Of a DNA stretch of 64,000 nucleotides, positions 16,832 through 26,271 are shown piece by piece. Where the stretch lies: positions 248,001 through 312,000 of the forward strand of contig NZ_BGNG01000003.1 of NCBI RefSeq assembly GCF_003203515.1, given 5' to 3'. The notes under the pieces were generated by a model, which made no database searches, had not been told where the DNA came from, and saw only the letters and a program-made list of their open reading frames with translations. Numbering within the stretch: the first letter of the stretch is position 1; each line of letters begins with the position of its first letter. Origin of the DNA: Glaciecola sp. KUL10. Its GTDB lineage: Bacteria > Pseudomonadota > Gammaproteobacteria > Enterobacterales > Alteromonadaceae. Both the position numbers and the translations under genes were made by a program.

Positions 16832-17613
16832 CTTGATATTCCCGCTTTCCAAGAAGAACGATAGAACAAAAATGAAATGCAAAGTGTGAATAAGGTCACT
16901 AGCAGTAAGTAGTTATAATCTACACCTTCACTTCCATAACTTGAATATGCCGCGTATCGATTAAGTTCAATCGTATGTAAGATTGGGTTCCAATCGAACA
17001 ACCACCAATATTCTTGTGGGACGTCTTTCATTGAAAAAAACACGCCAGATATAAAAAATAATGGTCGTGTAAGGATTTGTTGAAGCTTAAGTATTTCAGG
17101 TACAAAACAAGTTGCAAGTCCAAATAACAGGCCAATCGCAAATGTGAAAACTACTAGACTCGCAAAGTTAGACGCAAACAATAGAAAATTATCCATTCGC
17201 AACTCTATGCTCAGTAAAAACATTAATATGCACACGCCCAAGACGATAAATACTTCAAGCACTACTTGAAACATTGACGCAGCAAGTACTGGACTGATCG
17301 GTTGTACCTGCCTAAACGCATATAATGGTGCGGCTTTTTTTACTACCCGGACTAAAGAATTGAACATAGTAAGAAACAACTGGATCATTAACATCCCATG
17401 GGCCATAAACACGAACGTCGGCATTCCATGAGTTTCGCCTCCATCGAGACGCCCTCGCAAAAAAGACAGGATAAAAATAAAAGCTATTGGGTTAACAATC
17501 GCCCAACTTAATCCCAACTTGTCACTAAAGCCAGTCCTAATCTCGCGAACAAAAAGCGCAAAGACAACGTCTTTCCATATTTGCCAATGATTTCTTACGT
17601 TTACCTTAGCCAT
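16828..17613 (-). CDS. kpsM: Capsular polysaccharide ABC transporter permease, KpsM-like
   Basis: A 261-residue ABC-2 type permease with about six membrane segments and the N-terminal VREIRTGFSDKLGLSWAIVN motif seen in KpsM/Wzm. Conserved WWLFDWNPILHTIELNRYA lies near the C-terminus. It moves the lipid-linked polysaccharide across the inner membrane with KpsT. It overlaps kpsT by four bases and follows the outer-membrane exporter gene after 3 bases. Confidence 0.92.
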   Translation of the reverse strand: MAKVNVRNHWQIWKDVVFALFVREIRTGFSDKLGLSWAIVNPIAFIFILSFLRGRLDGGETHGMPTFVFMAHGMLMIQLFLTMFNSLVRVVKKAAPLYAFRQVQPISPVLAASMFQVVLEVFIVLGVCILMFLLSIELRMDNFLLFASNFASLVVFTFAIGLLFGLATCFVPEILKLQQILTRPLFFISGVFFSMKDVPQEYWWLFDWNPILHTIELNRYAAYSSYGSEGVDYNYLLLVTLFTLCISFLFYRSSWKAGISR

Positions 17614-17616
17614 TTA

Positions 17617-19329
17617 TTAATTAGTTGCTACGTTGGCCGCCACAGCAATTTGGAAGATAATCTGCGTCACATCCTTGAAGGTTTGCATTAGCTTACTATC
17701 AGCTTTAGGAGTGATAAGTAATTGATCTCCTGGTTTGAGTTTGGTTTCAGCTCCACTTCCAAACCAATAATGATCATGATTAACGATCGAAGTTTGACCA
17801 TTCGGATGTATCAGAACTATGGCATTTTTGTTTGCTCGGTCAGTATATCCACCCGCCCAATTTACGTAATCACTGATACTGGCGTCAGGCTTAAAAACAA
17901 GTGCTTGAGGGAGCATAACTTCTCCAGATACATTGATAAGATCGCTGAATTGAGGAATAACGACTTCATCACCCTGCTCTAGACGCACGTCACTGACTTT
18001 GCCATCGATTGAAACAACCACCTTACCCTTAGGTTCAACTTTTCTAGCTCTGTCAATAAACTGAGCAACCAATTGTGCTTCTTGAGCCCGCAATCGTGCC
18101 TCTCCGTCTGAAGAGGCCGGAGCGGTAAATATCAGCCTTTCCAATCTCGCTAAGCTTTCTTCTAACAATACTTTTTGCTGTTTTTTAACACTTTCTCTAA
18201 CGATATATATTGAGTTCAAATCAGCTTGCTTTTCGTCGAATTCAACTTTCTCAAGTAACGTTTTTAACGTGGTGTTGTCGGGAAGAGTATATAGTGATGG
18301 TCCGAGAAACTGGCCCTTTAGCTTTACACTAATAACTTCAGGTTTTATATCGTCATTAAATATTAGTGAATCACCATTTTGAAGTCGAAAATCTGAAAAG
18401 TCATCCATTGAGAGGTAAACTGAAATTGGTTTATTATTCCGGACACCGGTAACCGCCACGTGACTAATTCTGGGGCTTAGTTGTGCTAAGCTTGTAATTG
18501 ATTGCCCGGTCGCATCAGCGTTTGAAAGCTCAAAGAGCGTGCGCTGCGAAGTATCTGGTTTTTCAACAGTAATGGCATCAGAGCGTTCTTTTACTAAAAT
18601 AACATCACCGTCTTGAAACGAATGATTTATGAGTTCCCCTTGAGTAAGAAAACTATACAAATCGATAGTAACAACGGTTTCGCTCGAACGAATCACTTCA
18701 ATATTTCTATAGCTACCCAAGTCTGAAGAAATACCACCAGCTTGTCTCAAAAAAAACAATATTGAATCTGAAGCGTTACCCGCATATTGCCCTGGTTTAT
18801 TTACTTTTCCGGTGACGAATATGCTGACAGGCGTTGATGCAAGCAAGTTCACATATATTTCTACATTATCGGTATACACCTGTCTAATTTTACTAGTAAT
18901 AGTTGTATTTAAATCCTTAGCAAACAAACCTTGAACTTTTAAAGGACCAACAGAAGAGATAAAAATATTGCCTTGAGTATCAACAGTATAGATCTGAGAA
19001 AGATTTACCGCACCCCATAATTGAACTGAGATTTTATCGCCTACTGCAATTAAATACTCAGGATTGACCCCACTTCGTTGGAAAGAAGCATTATTTGGAA
19101 GAAAAAGGTTAGCCCCAAATGGAATGACACCATCAGACGTTAAAAAGTTATTTCCTCCCAAAGATGCAGTTTGTCGTGGTTGAGTCCCTTGCGAGGATAT
19201 AAAGTTTTCTAAAGGTAGGTTTGAGGCTTGATTTATCTCTCGTGCCTGTTGATTCTGTTCTGAAAGACTTTGCGACCAGCTATAGAGAGGGAACAATACT
19301 AGTATTAATACTAAATTTACTTTATTCAT
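17617..19329 (-). CDS. Polysaccharide export outer-membrane protein, Wza/KpsD-like (SLBB repeats)
   Basis: The start chosen is ATG 19329, giving a clean signal peptide (MNKVNLVLILVLFPLYSWSQ); a TTG at 19374 would put 15 residues before it. The product has about 570 residues, with a Poly_export domain (PEYLIAVGDKISVQLWG) and at least three SLBB-type domains (for example SIFVTGKVNKPGQYAG, VKLKGQFLGPSLYTLPDN and LINVSGEVMLPQALVF). No lipobox is seen, as in KpsD rather than Wza. It forms or gates the outer-membrane exit for the capsule. Confidence 0.88.
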   Translation of the reverse strand: MNKVNLVLILVLFPLYSWSQSLSEQNQQAREINQASNLPLENFISSQGTQPRQTASLGGNNFLTSDGVIPFGANLFLPNNASFQRSGVNPEYLIAVGDKISVQLWGAVNLSQIYTVDTQGNIFISSVGPLKVQGLFAKDLNTTITSKIRQVYTDNVEIYVNLLASTPVSIFVTGKVNKPGQYAGNASDSILFFLRQAGGISSDLGSYRNIEVIRSSETVVTIDLYSFLTQGELINHSFQDGDVILVKERSDAITVEKPDTSQRTLFELSNADATGQSITSLAQLSPRISHVAVTGVRNNKPISVYLSMDDFSDFRLQNGDSLIFNDDIKPEVISVKLKGQFLGPSLYTLPDNTTLKTLLEKVEFDEKQADLNSIYIVRESVKKQQKVLLEESLARLERLIFTAPASSDGEARLRAQEAQLVAQFIDRARKVEPKGKVVVSIDGKVSDVRLEQGDEVVIPQFSDLINVSGEVMLPQALVFKPDASISDYVNWAGGYTDRANKNAIVLIHPNGQTSIVNHDHYWFGSGAETKLKPGDQLLITPKADSKLMQTFKDVTQIIFQIAVAANVATN

Positions 19330-19469
19330 ATGCGCTTTGACAATTATGGCTGGGGGAGATTTTAGCTTATGCAAGCAATACTCGAGCGCCCAGCAGTTTT
19401 ATTATTATGCTTTTTTCGAGCATAACATAAGTTGCGTCATATACAGATCGAAAGTTTTAAAGCATATTC

Positions 19470-20531
19470 CTAAAGGAGCCCGAAACGCTTAAGGATTCTC
19501 AAAATACGCCACACGTGCATAATCACTGCTGTATATAATACAAATACAACCAAAAACCCATAAAACATTAGTGACTCAGGTAATTGATATACTTCAGATA
19601 ATACACCAATCAAAACAAACACAGAGCCTAGCATCAAGATAGTAGCGAGTGAGCGCCGCTCAGAAAACCCCGCCCTTAAGAAAATATTGTGAAGATGCTG
19701 ACGGTCAGGCTTTAAAACTGATTGCCCTTTTCTCGCTCGGCGGAACATGATCGCAGCCATATCCATTAATGGCAATCCAATAATCCAAACTGCGGTCATC
19801 GGCCGCAAAGAGCTTTCAGAACCACTAGTTTGCTCAACAAGCATCCAGACAATGGCAAGGCCAATAAACATGCTTCCGGCATCACCCAAGAATATTTTAT
19901 TTCCCTTAAAACCTTTAACGCTCAGATTAAACGCTAGGAATGGCACAATTGCTGCCATTATCGTCAATGGCTCAGTTATTTGGACACCATTTCCACTGTA
20001 AAGCATTAGAAAAACAACACCGAACAAAACCAACAAGCTCATACCGCCGGCGAGTCCATCAATGCCATCGATCATATTAAAGGCATTTATAACGCCGACA
20101 ACGCAAATCATGGTGAATAGATATCCAACAGATGGAATCTGAATATTTCCTGTACCAAATAAATCCCCAAGATTAACAATGTAGTTGTTTGCAACCCACA
20201 CCATAATAAAGGCAACCACGAACTGAAAAAATAGCCGACCTTTTGCGCTCAGATTAAATTTATCATCCAACATCCCAAGCAATACAATGAATGCGGCCGC
20301 GGTGAAGAACATTGGTTCGTTTTGAAACACCAAATCTGTTACAAAACTTGCTAATACAATCCCCATAAACATTGCCAAGCCACCGGTCAAAGGCACATGT
20401 CCAGAGTGTTGTTTTCGAAGTGAAGGAGAGTCAACCAAACCAAAATAGTGAGCCATTGGAGTCATGACAACAAGCAAACAGCTAGTAACAAGCGCTGTCA
20501 CTATAATTGGTAGATATTCAATGTATGGCAT
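19470..20531 (-). CDS. WecA-like undecaprenyl-phosphate sugar-1-phosphate transferase
   Basis: A 353-residue polytopic membrane protein of the MraY/WecA/TagO family with about eleven membrane helices. Motifs: TGGLAMFMGI, LGMLDDKFNLSAKGRL (Asp-Asp for Mg2+), AFNMIDGIDGLAGG, IFLGDAGSMFIG and the HLHNIFLRAGFSERRS loop. It would load the first sugar phosphate onto undecaprenyl phosphate. It lies at the upstream end of the polysaccharide block with 140 bases before the exporter gene, so it may have its own transcript. The exact sugar (GlcNAc or other) is not decided by sequence alone. Confidence 0.88.
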   Translation of the reverse strand: MPYIEYLPIIVTALVTSCLLVVMTPMAHYFGLVDSPSLRKQHSGHVPLTGGLAMFMGIVLASFVTDLVFQNEPMFFTAAAFIVLLGMLDDKFNLSAKGRLFFQFVVAFIMVWVANNYIVNLGDLFGTGNIQIPSVGYLFTMICVVGVINAFNMIDGIDGLAGGMSLLVLFGVVFLMLYSGNGVQITEPLTIMAAIVPFLAFNLSVKGFKGNKIFLGDAGSMFIGLAIVWMLVEQTSGSESSLRPMTAVWIIGLPLMDMAAIMFRRARKGQSVLKPDRQHLHNIFLRAGFSERRSLATILMLGSVFVLIGVLSEVYQLPESLMFYGFLVVFVLYTAVIMHVWRILRILKRFGLL

Positions 20532-21078
20532 GTTTATTTGATTCTTCCGTTTTGTGTGCTAATTATTTTTTTATTCAAATTATTAAAAATACTAAAATTT
20601 TTAAAGTACAACATTTTTATCAGCAAAAAAATCACTGCTTATTATACGTTGTTATTTTATGCATTCCCTGCGCCAAGTTTTCGCTAGTTATACTACAACG
20701 CGATAATTTATCGACTTGTAAGCTAGCTACTTGAATCTAAACGTATTGATCTTAACCTAATATGTGTCACATTGTTATAAAAACTCCACTATTTTGGTCA
20801 AAATTTTTAATTCTTCATAAAACTGACGCAAATTACAGACATACCAAGATGCTATCTAAGTCAAGAGTAGTCGATTTTTCTAGCAAGTAAGATGCCCCGC
20901 GTTTTTATTCGTATATAGCAAGTAGTTGTTAATGCGATCACTCTAAGTCTATTTTACGCTTTTTATTACCGTTAAATATCAATGATAGATTGAGATTGCA
21001 GTTTGGTTTTCTATTTAGCTTATCTTTTGTTTCAGGTAAGCTACTGCTACAAAAAATAATAACAAAAAGGGAAGATTG
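20532..21078. other. 547-base divergent intergenic region
   Basis: AT-rich DNA between the WecA-like gene (minus) and the peptide transporter (plus). It must contain promoters for both. I see no convincing ORF, repeat or RNA gene. A ribosome site AAGGGAAG just before 21079 supports the transporter start. Confidence 0.6.
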
Positions 21079-22575
21079 ATGAACGCAATCGAAAGAACAG
21101 ATGACACTAGCTTTTTTGGACATCCTAAAGGCCTCTCCACACTAGCATTCACCGAAATGTGGGAAAGAATGAGTTTTTATGGAATGCGCGCGATGCTAGT
21201 GCTTTTTATGACTGCTGCAATGCAAGAGGGTGGTCTAGGACTTACCGTCGCAACGGCTGGAGCAATCTATGGGCTTTATACAGGTTCGGTTTATTTTTTT
21301 GGATTACCAGGAGGTTGGATAGCCGATCGCTTAATCGGTGGACAGAAAGCAGTCTTCTATGGCGGCGTAATTATAATGTTGGGTCATATCATCCTTGCGA
21401 TCCCTTCTACAACCAGCTTTTTTATCGGGTTAATTTTCGTAGTGTTAGGGACCGGCCTATTAAAGCCAAATATCGGCGCTATGGTTGGAGAACTATATAC
21501 AGCCAAAGACAAACGTCGAGATAGCGCATACACCTTGTATTATATGGGTATCAACCTCGGTTCAATAATTGGTTACTTTGTTTGCGGTTGGTTACAAGTA
21601 AATATGGGCTATCACTGGGCATTTGGTGCCGCAGCGATTGGCATGGGGCTAGGTTTATTGCAATACCGACTCACAGCATCCAACATAGCAGGAGTATCTG
21701 ATTCACCAGTAGAGCCACTTTCACCAAAAGCAGAAAAACGAGCTTGGACGGCGATCACTTTGGTTTTGGGACTGATTGCCGCTACAACAATATTAGTATT
21801 TGCTGGCACGATAAGTTTTAACCCTATTTTAGTGGCCCAAAAGGTTGTTGTTATTATTACAGCAATTTTTTTGTTTTATTTTGCGTATATTTTCTTCTTA
21901 GGCAAACTAAATGAAGCCGAGAAAAAAAGAATGGGGGCATTATTTTTAATATGTATTGCATCAACATGTTTTTGGGCTGGATTTGAGCAAGCAGGTTCGT
22001 CTTTAAACTTATTTGGACGTGACTATACCGATAGGTTTATTGGTTCCTTTGAAATTCCACCCGCGTGGTTTCAATCTGCCAATTCAATTTTTATTGTTTT
22101 ACTCTCACCTTTTTTTGCTGCAATGTGGATAAACTTATCAAAACGCATGATTGAGCCCAGTTATAGTATCAAGTGTGCATTAGGCTTAATTATTATGGCC
22201 ACAGGTTTCATTGTAATGTTTTTTGCCGCGCAACTTGCTGCATCGGGCTTAAAAGTTGCCCCTTATTGGCTTGTCGCAACCTACTTTTTACATACTGTTG
22301 GCGAGTTATGTCTCAGCCCAGTTGCACTAAGTGCTGTTAGTAAACTTTCACCTCGCCGGTTTGCAGGGCAAATGATGGGGGTATTCGTCCTTACCTACTC
22401 CATGGGTAACATAATTGCAGGGCTATTTGCAGGTCAGTTTGATCCAAACAACGTCGACCAAATGCCTGGGCTTTACATGCAAATCGTTTTATTCAGTATT
22501 GCCATTGGTGCGGTGCTGTTTTTACTTTCTTATAAAACTGGGAAGTGGGAAAAGCTAGCAGAAGCCGAAAAATAA
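21079..22575 (+). CDS. POT/PTR family proton-dependent di/tripeptide transporter
   Basis: About 498 residues from ATG 21079. The family signature is clear: EMWERMSFYGMRAMLVLFM (the E-x-x-E-R-F/Y-x-Y/F-x-G proton-coupling motif, here ERMSFYG) and GGWIADRLIGGQKAVFYGG. About fourteen membrane helices follow, with the FWAGFEQAGSSLNLF segment and LSPVALSAVSKLSPRR in the second half. The transporter imports small peptides with protons at the inner membrane. Transcribed alone, with a terminator directly downstream. Confidence 0.94.
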   Translation: MNAIERTDDTSFFGHPKGLSTLAFTEMWERMSFYGMRAMLVLFMTAAMQEGGLGLTVATAGAIYGLYTGSVYFFGLPGGWIADRLIGGQKAVFYGGVIIMLGHIILAIPSTTSFFIGLIFVVLGTGLLKPNIGAMVGELYTAKDKRRDSAYTLYYMGINLGSIIGYFVCGWLQVNMGYHWAFGAAAIGMGLGLLQYRLTASNIAGVSDSPVEPLSPKAEKRAWTAITLVLGLIAATTILVFAGTISFNPILVAQKVVVIITAIFLFYFAYIFFLGKLNEAEKKRMGALFLICIASTCFWAGFEQAGSSLNLFGRDYTDRFIGSFEIPPAWFQSANSIFIVLLSPFFAAMWINLSKRMIEPSYSIKCALGLIIMATGFIVMFFAAQLAASGLKVAPYWLVATYFLHTVGELCLSPVALSAVSKLSPRRFAGQMMGVFVLTYSMGNIIAGLFAGQFDPNNVDQMPGLYMQIVLFSIAIGAVLFLLSYKTGKWEKLAEAEK

Positions 22576-22591
22576 ATACTATTAATAAGAT

Positions 22592-22620
22592 AAAAGGCAC
22601 TTTTTATTGTGCCTGCTTTT
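22592..22620 (+). terminator. Terminator after the peptide transporter
   Basis: Stem AGGCAC/GTGCCT with a T-rich loop, followed by GCTTTT, 20-45 bases after the POT gene stop. Confidence 0.7.
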
Positions 22621-22679
22621 GCATCGGCTTATACTTGCCGTAATTTCTCCCTAGCCTTATTCCAAACAGAGGTCACACC

Positions 22680-22994
22680 TTGAAAATCTATACCTCAACA
22701 AAGAAAATACCGGGACTAGAAAACAAAGGGTTAACAGAGAGGCTTTCATTGCTTGAAGAGGCAAGTAAAAAATTATCTGTGCCTCAAAAAACCATACTCA
22801 ATGTATTGAAATTATTAGTACTAATACCCACGTTCGCGCTAATTTTAAAGACCAGTGAAAACTTTATTTCATTGGCTTGGGCTATGCTTATACTGCTTTT
22901 GTACCCCTTATTTGTAAAACCTATTCAATACTCATTAAGCGTTCGTTATCTAGACGAAATCATCAAACAAAACAGTCAATCTACAGAAGATTAG
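22680..22994 (+). CDS. Small membrane protein, DUF6170-like
   Basis: A 104-residue protein starting with TTG at 22680, supported by AGAGG seven bases upstream. The N-terminus MKIYTSTKKIPGLENKGLTE is distinctive and resembles a conserved small Alteromonadales family (I believe DUF6170). Two membrane helices lie at about 40-60 and 65-85. Function unknown. It is 13 bases upstream of galE and probably cotranscribed. Confidence 0.75.
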   Translation: MKIYTSTKKIPGLENKGLTERLSLLEEASKKLSVPQKTILNVLKLLVLIPTFALILKTSENFISLAWAMLILLLYPLFVKPIQYSLSVRYLDEIIKQNSQSTED

Positions 22995-23007
22995 AAAGGT
23001 AATATAA

Positions 23008-24027
23008 ATGAAATCTATTTTAGTGACCGGCGGTTGCGGCTATATTGGTAGCCACACTATTTTGCAGTTATTGGAAGCAAACTTCGACGTAGTAGTAATC
23101 GACAACTTAACTAACTCGTCACTGGAGAGCCTACAAAGAGTCGAAGCGATAACTGGTAAAACAGTGACTTTTTATCAGGGTGATATCCGTGACCAAGCTT
23201 TTTTAGATAAAGTATTTACGGATCACGAAATAGATGGGGTTATTCACTTTGCTGGCTTAAAAGCGGTCGGAGAATCTGTAGAGAAGCCTTTGATGTACTA
23301 TGAAAACAACGTTTTCGGCTCTGTTAATTTATGTAACGTTATGAAAAAGCATAGCGTCAAAAACATTGTATTTAGTTCTTCAGCTACTGTTTACGGTGAC
23401 CCAATAGAATTACCACTTCACGAACAGTTACCGACAGGTGTTCCAACAAATCCCTACGGGCAATCAAAACTAATGGTAGAGTTGATACTCAAAGACTTGT
23501 ATAAATCCGATTCCAGTTGGAATATAGCATTATTGCGTTACTTCAACCCTGTAGGTGCTCACATATCTGGTTTAATCGGAGAAGATCCAAACGGAATTCC
23601 GAATAACTTAATGCCGTTCATTACTCAGGTAGCAACTGGAAAGCGCGAACATCTAAGTGTTTTTGGAGATGACTACGACACTCCTGATGGAACCGGTGTG
23701 CGTGATTATATCCACGTAGATGACCTGGCTAAAGGGCATTTACAAGCACTCGAAAAGCTCTCATGCGACGCTGGTTTATTAACTGTTAACCTCGGCACGG
23801 GTCAAGGCTATTCAGTTATCGATATGATAAAGGCATTTGAAAGAGCCAGTGGGCAAAAGATCCCTTACAAAGTAGTTGATCGAAGAAGTGGAGACGTCGC
23901 ATCTTGCTTCGCAGATCCCCAATACGCCTCTGAAGTCTTAAATTGGAGCGCAAAAAAAGGTTTAGACGAAATGTGTCAAGACTCTTGGCGTTGGCAGTCG
24001 ATGAATCCTGATGGCTACCCAAAATAG
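23008..24027 (+). CDS. galE: UDP-glucose 4-epimerase
   Basis: A 339-residue SDR, normal GalE length. It has the NAD motif [36 protein letters not shown], the catalytic Ser/Thr and Tyr/Lys in [11 protein letters not shown] and [11 protein letters not shown], and the sugar-site sequence [20 protein letters not shown]. It interconverts UDP-glucose and UDP-galactose (possibly the N-acetyl forms) for surface polysaccharides. Confidence 0.96.
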   Translation: MKSILVTGGCGYIGSHTILQLLEANFDVVVIDNLTNSSLESLQRVEAITGKTVTFYQGDIRDQAFLDKVFTDHEIDGVIHFAGLKAVGESVEKPLMYYENNVFGSVNLCNVMKKHSVKNIVFSSSATVYGDPIELPLHEQLPTGVPTNPYGQSKLMVELILKDLYKSDSSWNIALLRYFNPVGAHISGLIGEDPNGIPNNLMPFITQVATGKREHLSVFGDDYDTPDGTGVRDYIHVDDLAKGHLQALEKLSCDAGLLTVNLGTGQGYSVIDMIKAFERASGQKIPYKVVDRRSGDVASCFADPQYASEVLNWSAKKGLDEMCQDSWRWQSMNPDGYPK

Positions 24028-24038
24028 AAGTAGATGTT

Positions 24039-25400
24039 TTGATAGCAAAGAAATTTATAAACAAGTTAAGAAAACATCGTTATATGGCGACATCACAATC
24101 AAGTGAATTTGTTGATAGTGAATGTAAAGCCATATTGCACATCGGCATGCCTAAGACAGGGTCTTCTGCCATTCAAAAGTTTTGCCTTGAGAACGAAGCA
24201 TGGTTGCTTGAGCATGGCTTCTACTACCCCTTTCATAGTCTCGACGCTAATGGTATTTCAGGAGGACATTCAGATCTTTATCATTTACTAATTGAGAAAA
24301 AATACAGTGACGCAAAAACACTTTTGCAGTTTTATTTAAACGAAGCAGATAAAAATAACAAAACTCTTTTATTATCAAATGAAGGCTCTCATTTGTTACA
24401 CAAAGAGTTTAAAAAAATTTGCGATGAATTACCTTTAAGGGTAGTCGGTTTTTATCGACATCCAGTGGATAATTTATTTTCTTCGTATAATCAAATGGTT
24501 AAACGTCACTTCCTGAAAGAAAGTCTACTCGAATACACAGAAAAGTCTGTTCGCGCCAAAAAACCAATTCTCTCTGGCAAATCACTACTAGACTGGTCTA
24601 CTGAATTTAAAGATCAGGTTACTATATTGCCTTACGATTCCAGTATTTCTGGAAAAAACTCCGCTATACATCAATTTTTAACATTCCTTGGAATATCTGA
24701 AGAAGCGATAGAAAGTAGGTTGACTAAAAAACGCATAAATAGCAGTTATACCGCCGACTACCTAGAACTTAAAAGACTCTTGAATTATGTACTAAGTAGT
24801 GAAGATGAAGCACTGAATAGCCATATTGACCTGTTTTTTCAACAACAGTCTGACAATAGTCAACTTCCAAGCCGAAAAGTTCAAGATGCTCTTCCTGTAG
24901 CGCTTGTTAAGCAACTATATGCAAAATTTAAACAAGATATTGAACGCATCCAAACTTTGCACAACTTCTCTTTCGACGCTGATAATCAAATGACGAAAAC
25001 GTCTCAAAGCTCGCCCTTTGAAGACTTGAAAGCACAGATTGAGTTAATTGAAAATATAAAGCTAAGAGAACCATCTCTATACAAAAAAGTAAAAAATGCG
25101 ATTGTTCGCAAAAATTGGGGGGTGATAAACGCTGATAAGCAGAAACTGTTAAGTTTGTTTGATGTCCCGCTTCATCAAGTAAAATACTATGAAGATGCAT
25201 TTTTTGACAAAAAAGAACTCAATAAAATCTTAGAGTATAAGCAAGTTGATGTATATCGAGAGTTTGCCTCTTTATTATACAAAAGGGGGGATTTAAAGAG
25301 CGCCTACGGTTTTATTGTGAAAGCTGAAGATATCCGCCCAAATGGACCAGTGATAAAAGAGCTTAAACAGAAAATAGAAAAGGCTATCAAGCAGCGTTAA
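24039..25400 (+). CDS. Sulfotransferase-like protein with C-terminal extension
   Basis: A 453-residue protein from TTG 24039; ATG 24084 is an alternative start that removes 15 residues. The PAPS-binding P-loop-like motif is ILHIGMPKTGSSAIQKF and the 3'-phosphate motif is VVGFYRHPVDNLFSSYNQ (Arg and Ser), as in sulfotransferases. The C-terminal 150 residues are lysine-rich and helical, with a TPR-like element (LLYKRGDLKSAYGFIVKAE). Substrate unknown; it follows galE by 11 bases, so a polysaccharide or glycan is a reasonable guess. Solitary sulfotransferase-like genes of this kind often act on glycans in marine bacteria. Confidence 0.75.
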   Translation: MIAKKFINKLRKHRYMATSQSSEFVDSECKAILHIGMPKTGSSAIQKFCLENEAWLLEHGFYYPFHSLDANGISGGHSDLYHLLIEKKYSDAKTLLQFYLNEADKNNKTLLLSNEGSHLLHKEFKKICDELPLRVVGFYRHPVDNLFSSYNQMVKRHFLKESLLEYTEKSVRAKKPILSGKSLLDWSTEFKDQVTILPYDSSISGKNSAIHQFLTFLGISEEAIESRLTKKRINSSYTADYLELKRLLNYVLSSEDEALNSHIDLFFQQQSDNSQLPSRKVQDALPVALVKQLYAKFKQDIERIQTLHNFSFDADNQMTKTSQSSPFEDLKAQIELIENIKLREPSLYKKVKNAIVRKNWGVINADKQKLLSLFDVPLHQVKYYEDAFFDKKELNKILEYKQVDVYREFASLLYKRGDLKSAYGFIVKAEDIRPNGPVIKELKQKIEKAIKQR

Positions 25401-25434
25401 ATCAGGTACAAGTAAAAATAAGCTTGTACCTGAT
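25401..25434. terminator. Hairpin between convergent sulfotransferase and mlaA genes
   Basis: Perfect 12-base arms ATCAGGTACAAG (25401-25412) and CTTGTACCTGAT (25423-25434) directly after the plus-strand stop and just before the mlaA stop. No long U run, so it is a likely but not classical terminator for both directions. Confidence 0.65.
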
Positions 25435-25440
25435 ACTAGA

Positions 25441-26271
25441 TTAAAGATCGTTTAATAGTCCTTCAAACTCTGCAAAGTCGTCACTCTCTTTTTCTACTTC
25501 CTCTTCAGACCGCATCGGTGTCTTTCCGTCAGTCACCTCAAAAGCTAGTCGTTGAAAATACGCATCTCTGACGAATAAGTATGGATCTAAAGCGCGTTCA
25601 AGTTGCGCTTCTTGTTCTAATAAAACGGCACGAGTTTCCAATACACCGACGACATTAGAAGCAATCACATATTGGCTTTCTAAAACACTTAGTGGCCAGT
25701 AAACATTATCGACAATACGACCAGTTAAACTCCTAACATCACTCGGCCCAAGCGCGGGCAACATTAAATAAGGCCCGGTTCCGATACCCCACACTCCCAA
25801 TACTTGTCCAAAGTCCTCTTCTTTTCTAGGCAAACCCATTTTATTCGCAACATCAAAAAAACCTAACAATCCAACTGTTGAGTTGATAGCAAAACGCCCT
25901 AAACTAGCGGCGGAGTCCTGTGGTTTGCCCTGAAATAAGTTATTTATAGTATTCGCAGGCTCCTCTAAATTTTCAGAAGCATTTAGCAACCCCGTTCTTA
26001 AAAATTGCGGTGTGAGAGCCACATATCCTTGCGTCAGCGGTTTTAGCAAGTATTTGTCTAATATCTCAAAGTTAAAATCCCAAACAACCCGATTGAGGCT
26101 TTCTAATGGGTCCGGATTTTGTACCTGCGGTGAGTTATTGTCTTGACGAGTATTATCAATATTCTTGGCCGCATCAATTTGCGCTTGTCGTTCGCTGGTT
26201 GCGCAGCCGCCAAGAGATAACACAACAACCAAAATACATGCTTTGGTTAAAATTGGAAAATTGGAAATCAA
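25441..26271 (-). CDS. mlaA: MlaA (VacJ) phospholipid-transport lipoprotein
   Basis: A 276-residue lipoprotein starting at TTG 26271, preceded by AAGGAA. The lipobox is SLGG then Cys23. VacJ family sequence follows: DPLESLNRVVWDFNFEILDKYLLKPLTQGY, split here as DPLESLNRVVWDFNF and DKYLLKPLTQGY, then NLFQGKPQDSAASLGRF and GTGPYLMLPALGPSDVR. It removes mislocalised phospholipid from the outer leaflet and passes it to the Mla pathway. It overlaps ccmI by four bases and so rides at the end of the ccm operon; the other mla genes are not in this window. Confidence 0.93.
   Translation of the reverse strand: MISNFPILTKACILVVVLSLGGCATSERQAQIDAAKNIDNTRQDNNSPQVQNPDPLESLNRVVWDFNFEILDKYLLKPLTQGYVALTPQFLRTGLLNASENLEEPANTINNLFQGKPQDSAASLGRFAINSTVGLLGFFDVANKMGLPRKEEDFGQVLGVWGIGTGPYLMLPALGPSDVRSLTGRIVDNVYWPLSVLESQYVIASNVVGVLETRAVLLEQEAQLERALDPYLFVRDAYFQRLAFEVTDGKTPMRSEEEVEKESDDFAEFEGLLNDL

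Noticed and set aside
16832-16882. Upstream start for the KpsT-like ATPase
   Set aside because: Lies in the kpsM coding region; ATG 16831 gives the family N-terminus and an ATGA overlap.
21017-21042. AGCTTA/TAAGCT inverted repeat before the peptide transporter
   Set aside because: Six-base arms with a 14-base loop in AT-rich DNA are expected by chance; no supporting context.
20938-21123. Small minus-strand ORF upstream of the peptide transporter
   Set aside because: It overlaps the start of the POT gene, has no ribosome site and no recognisable features.
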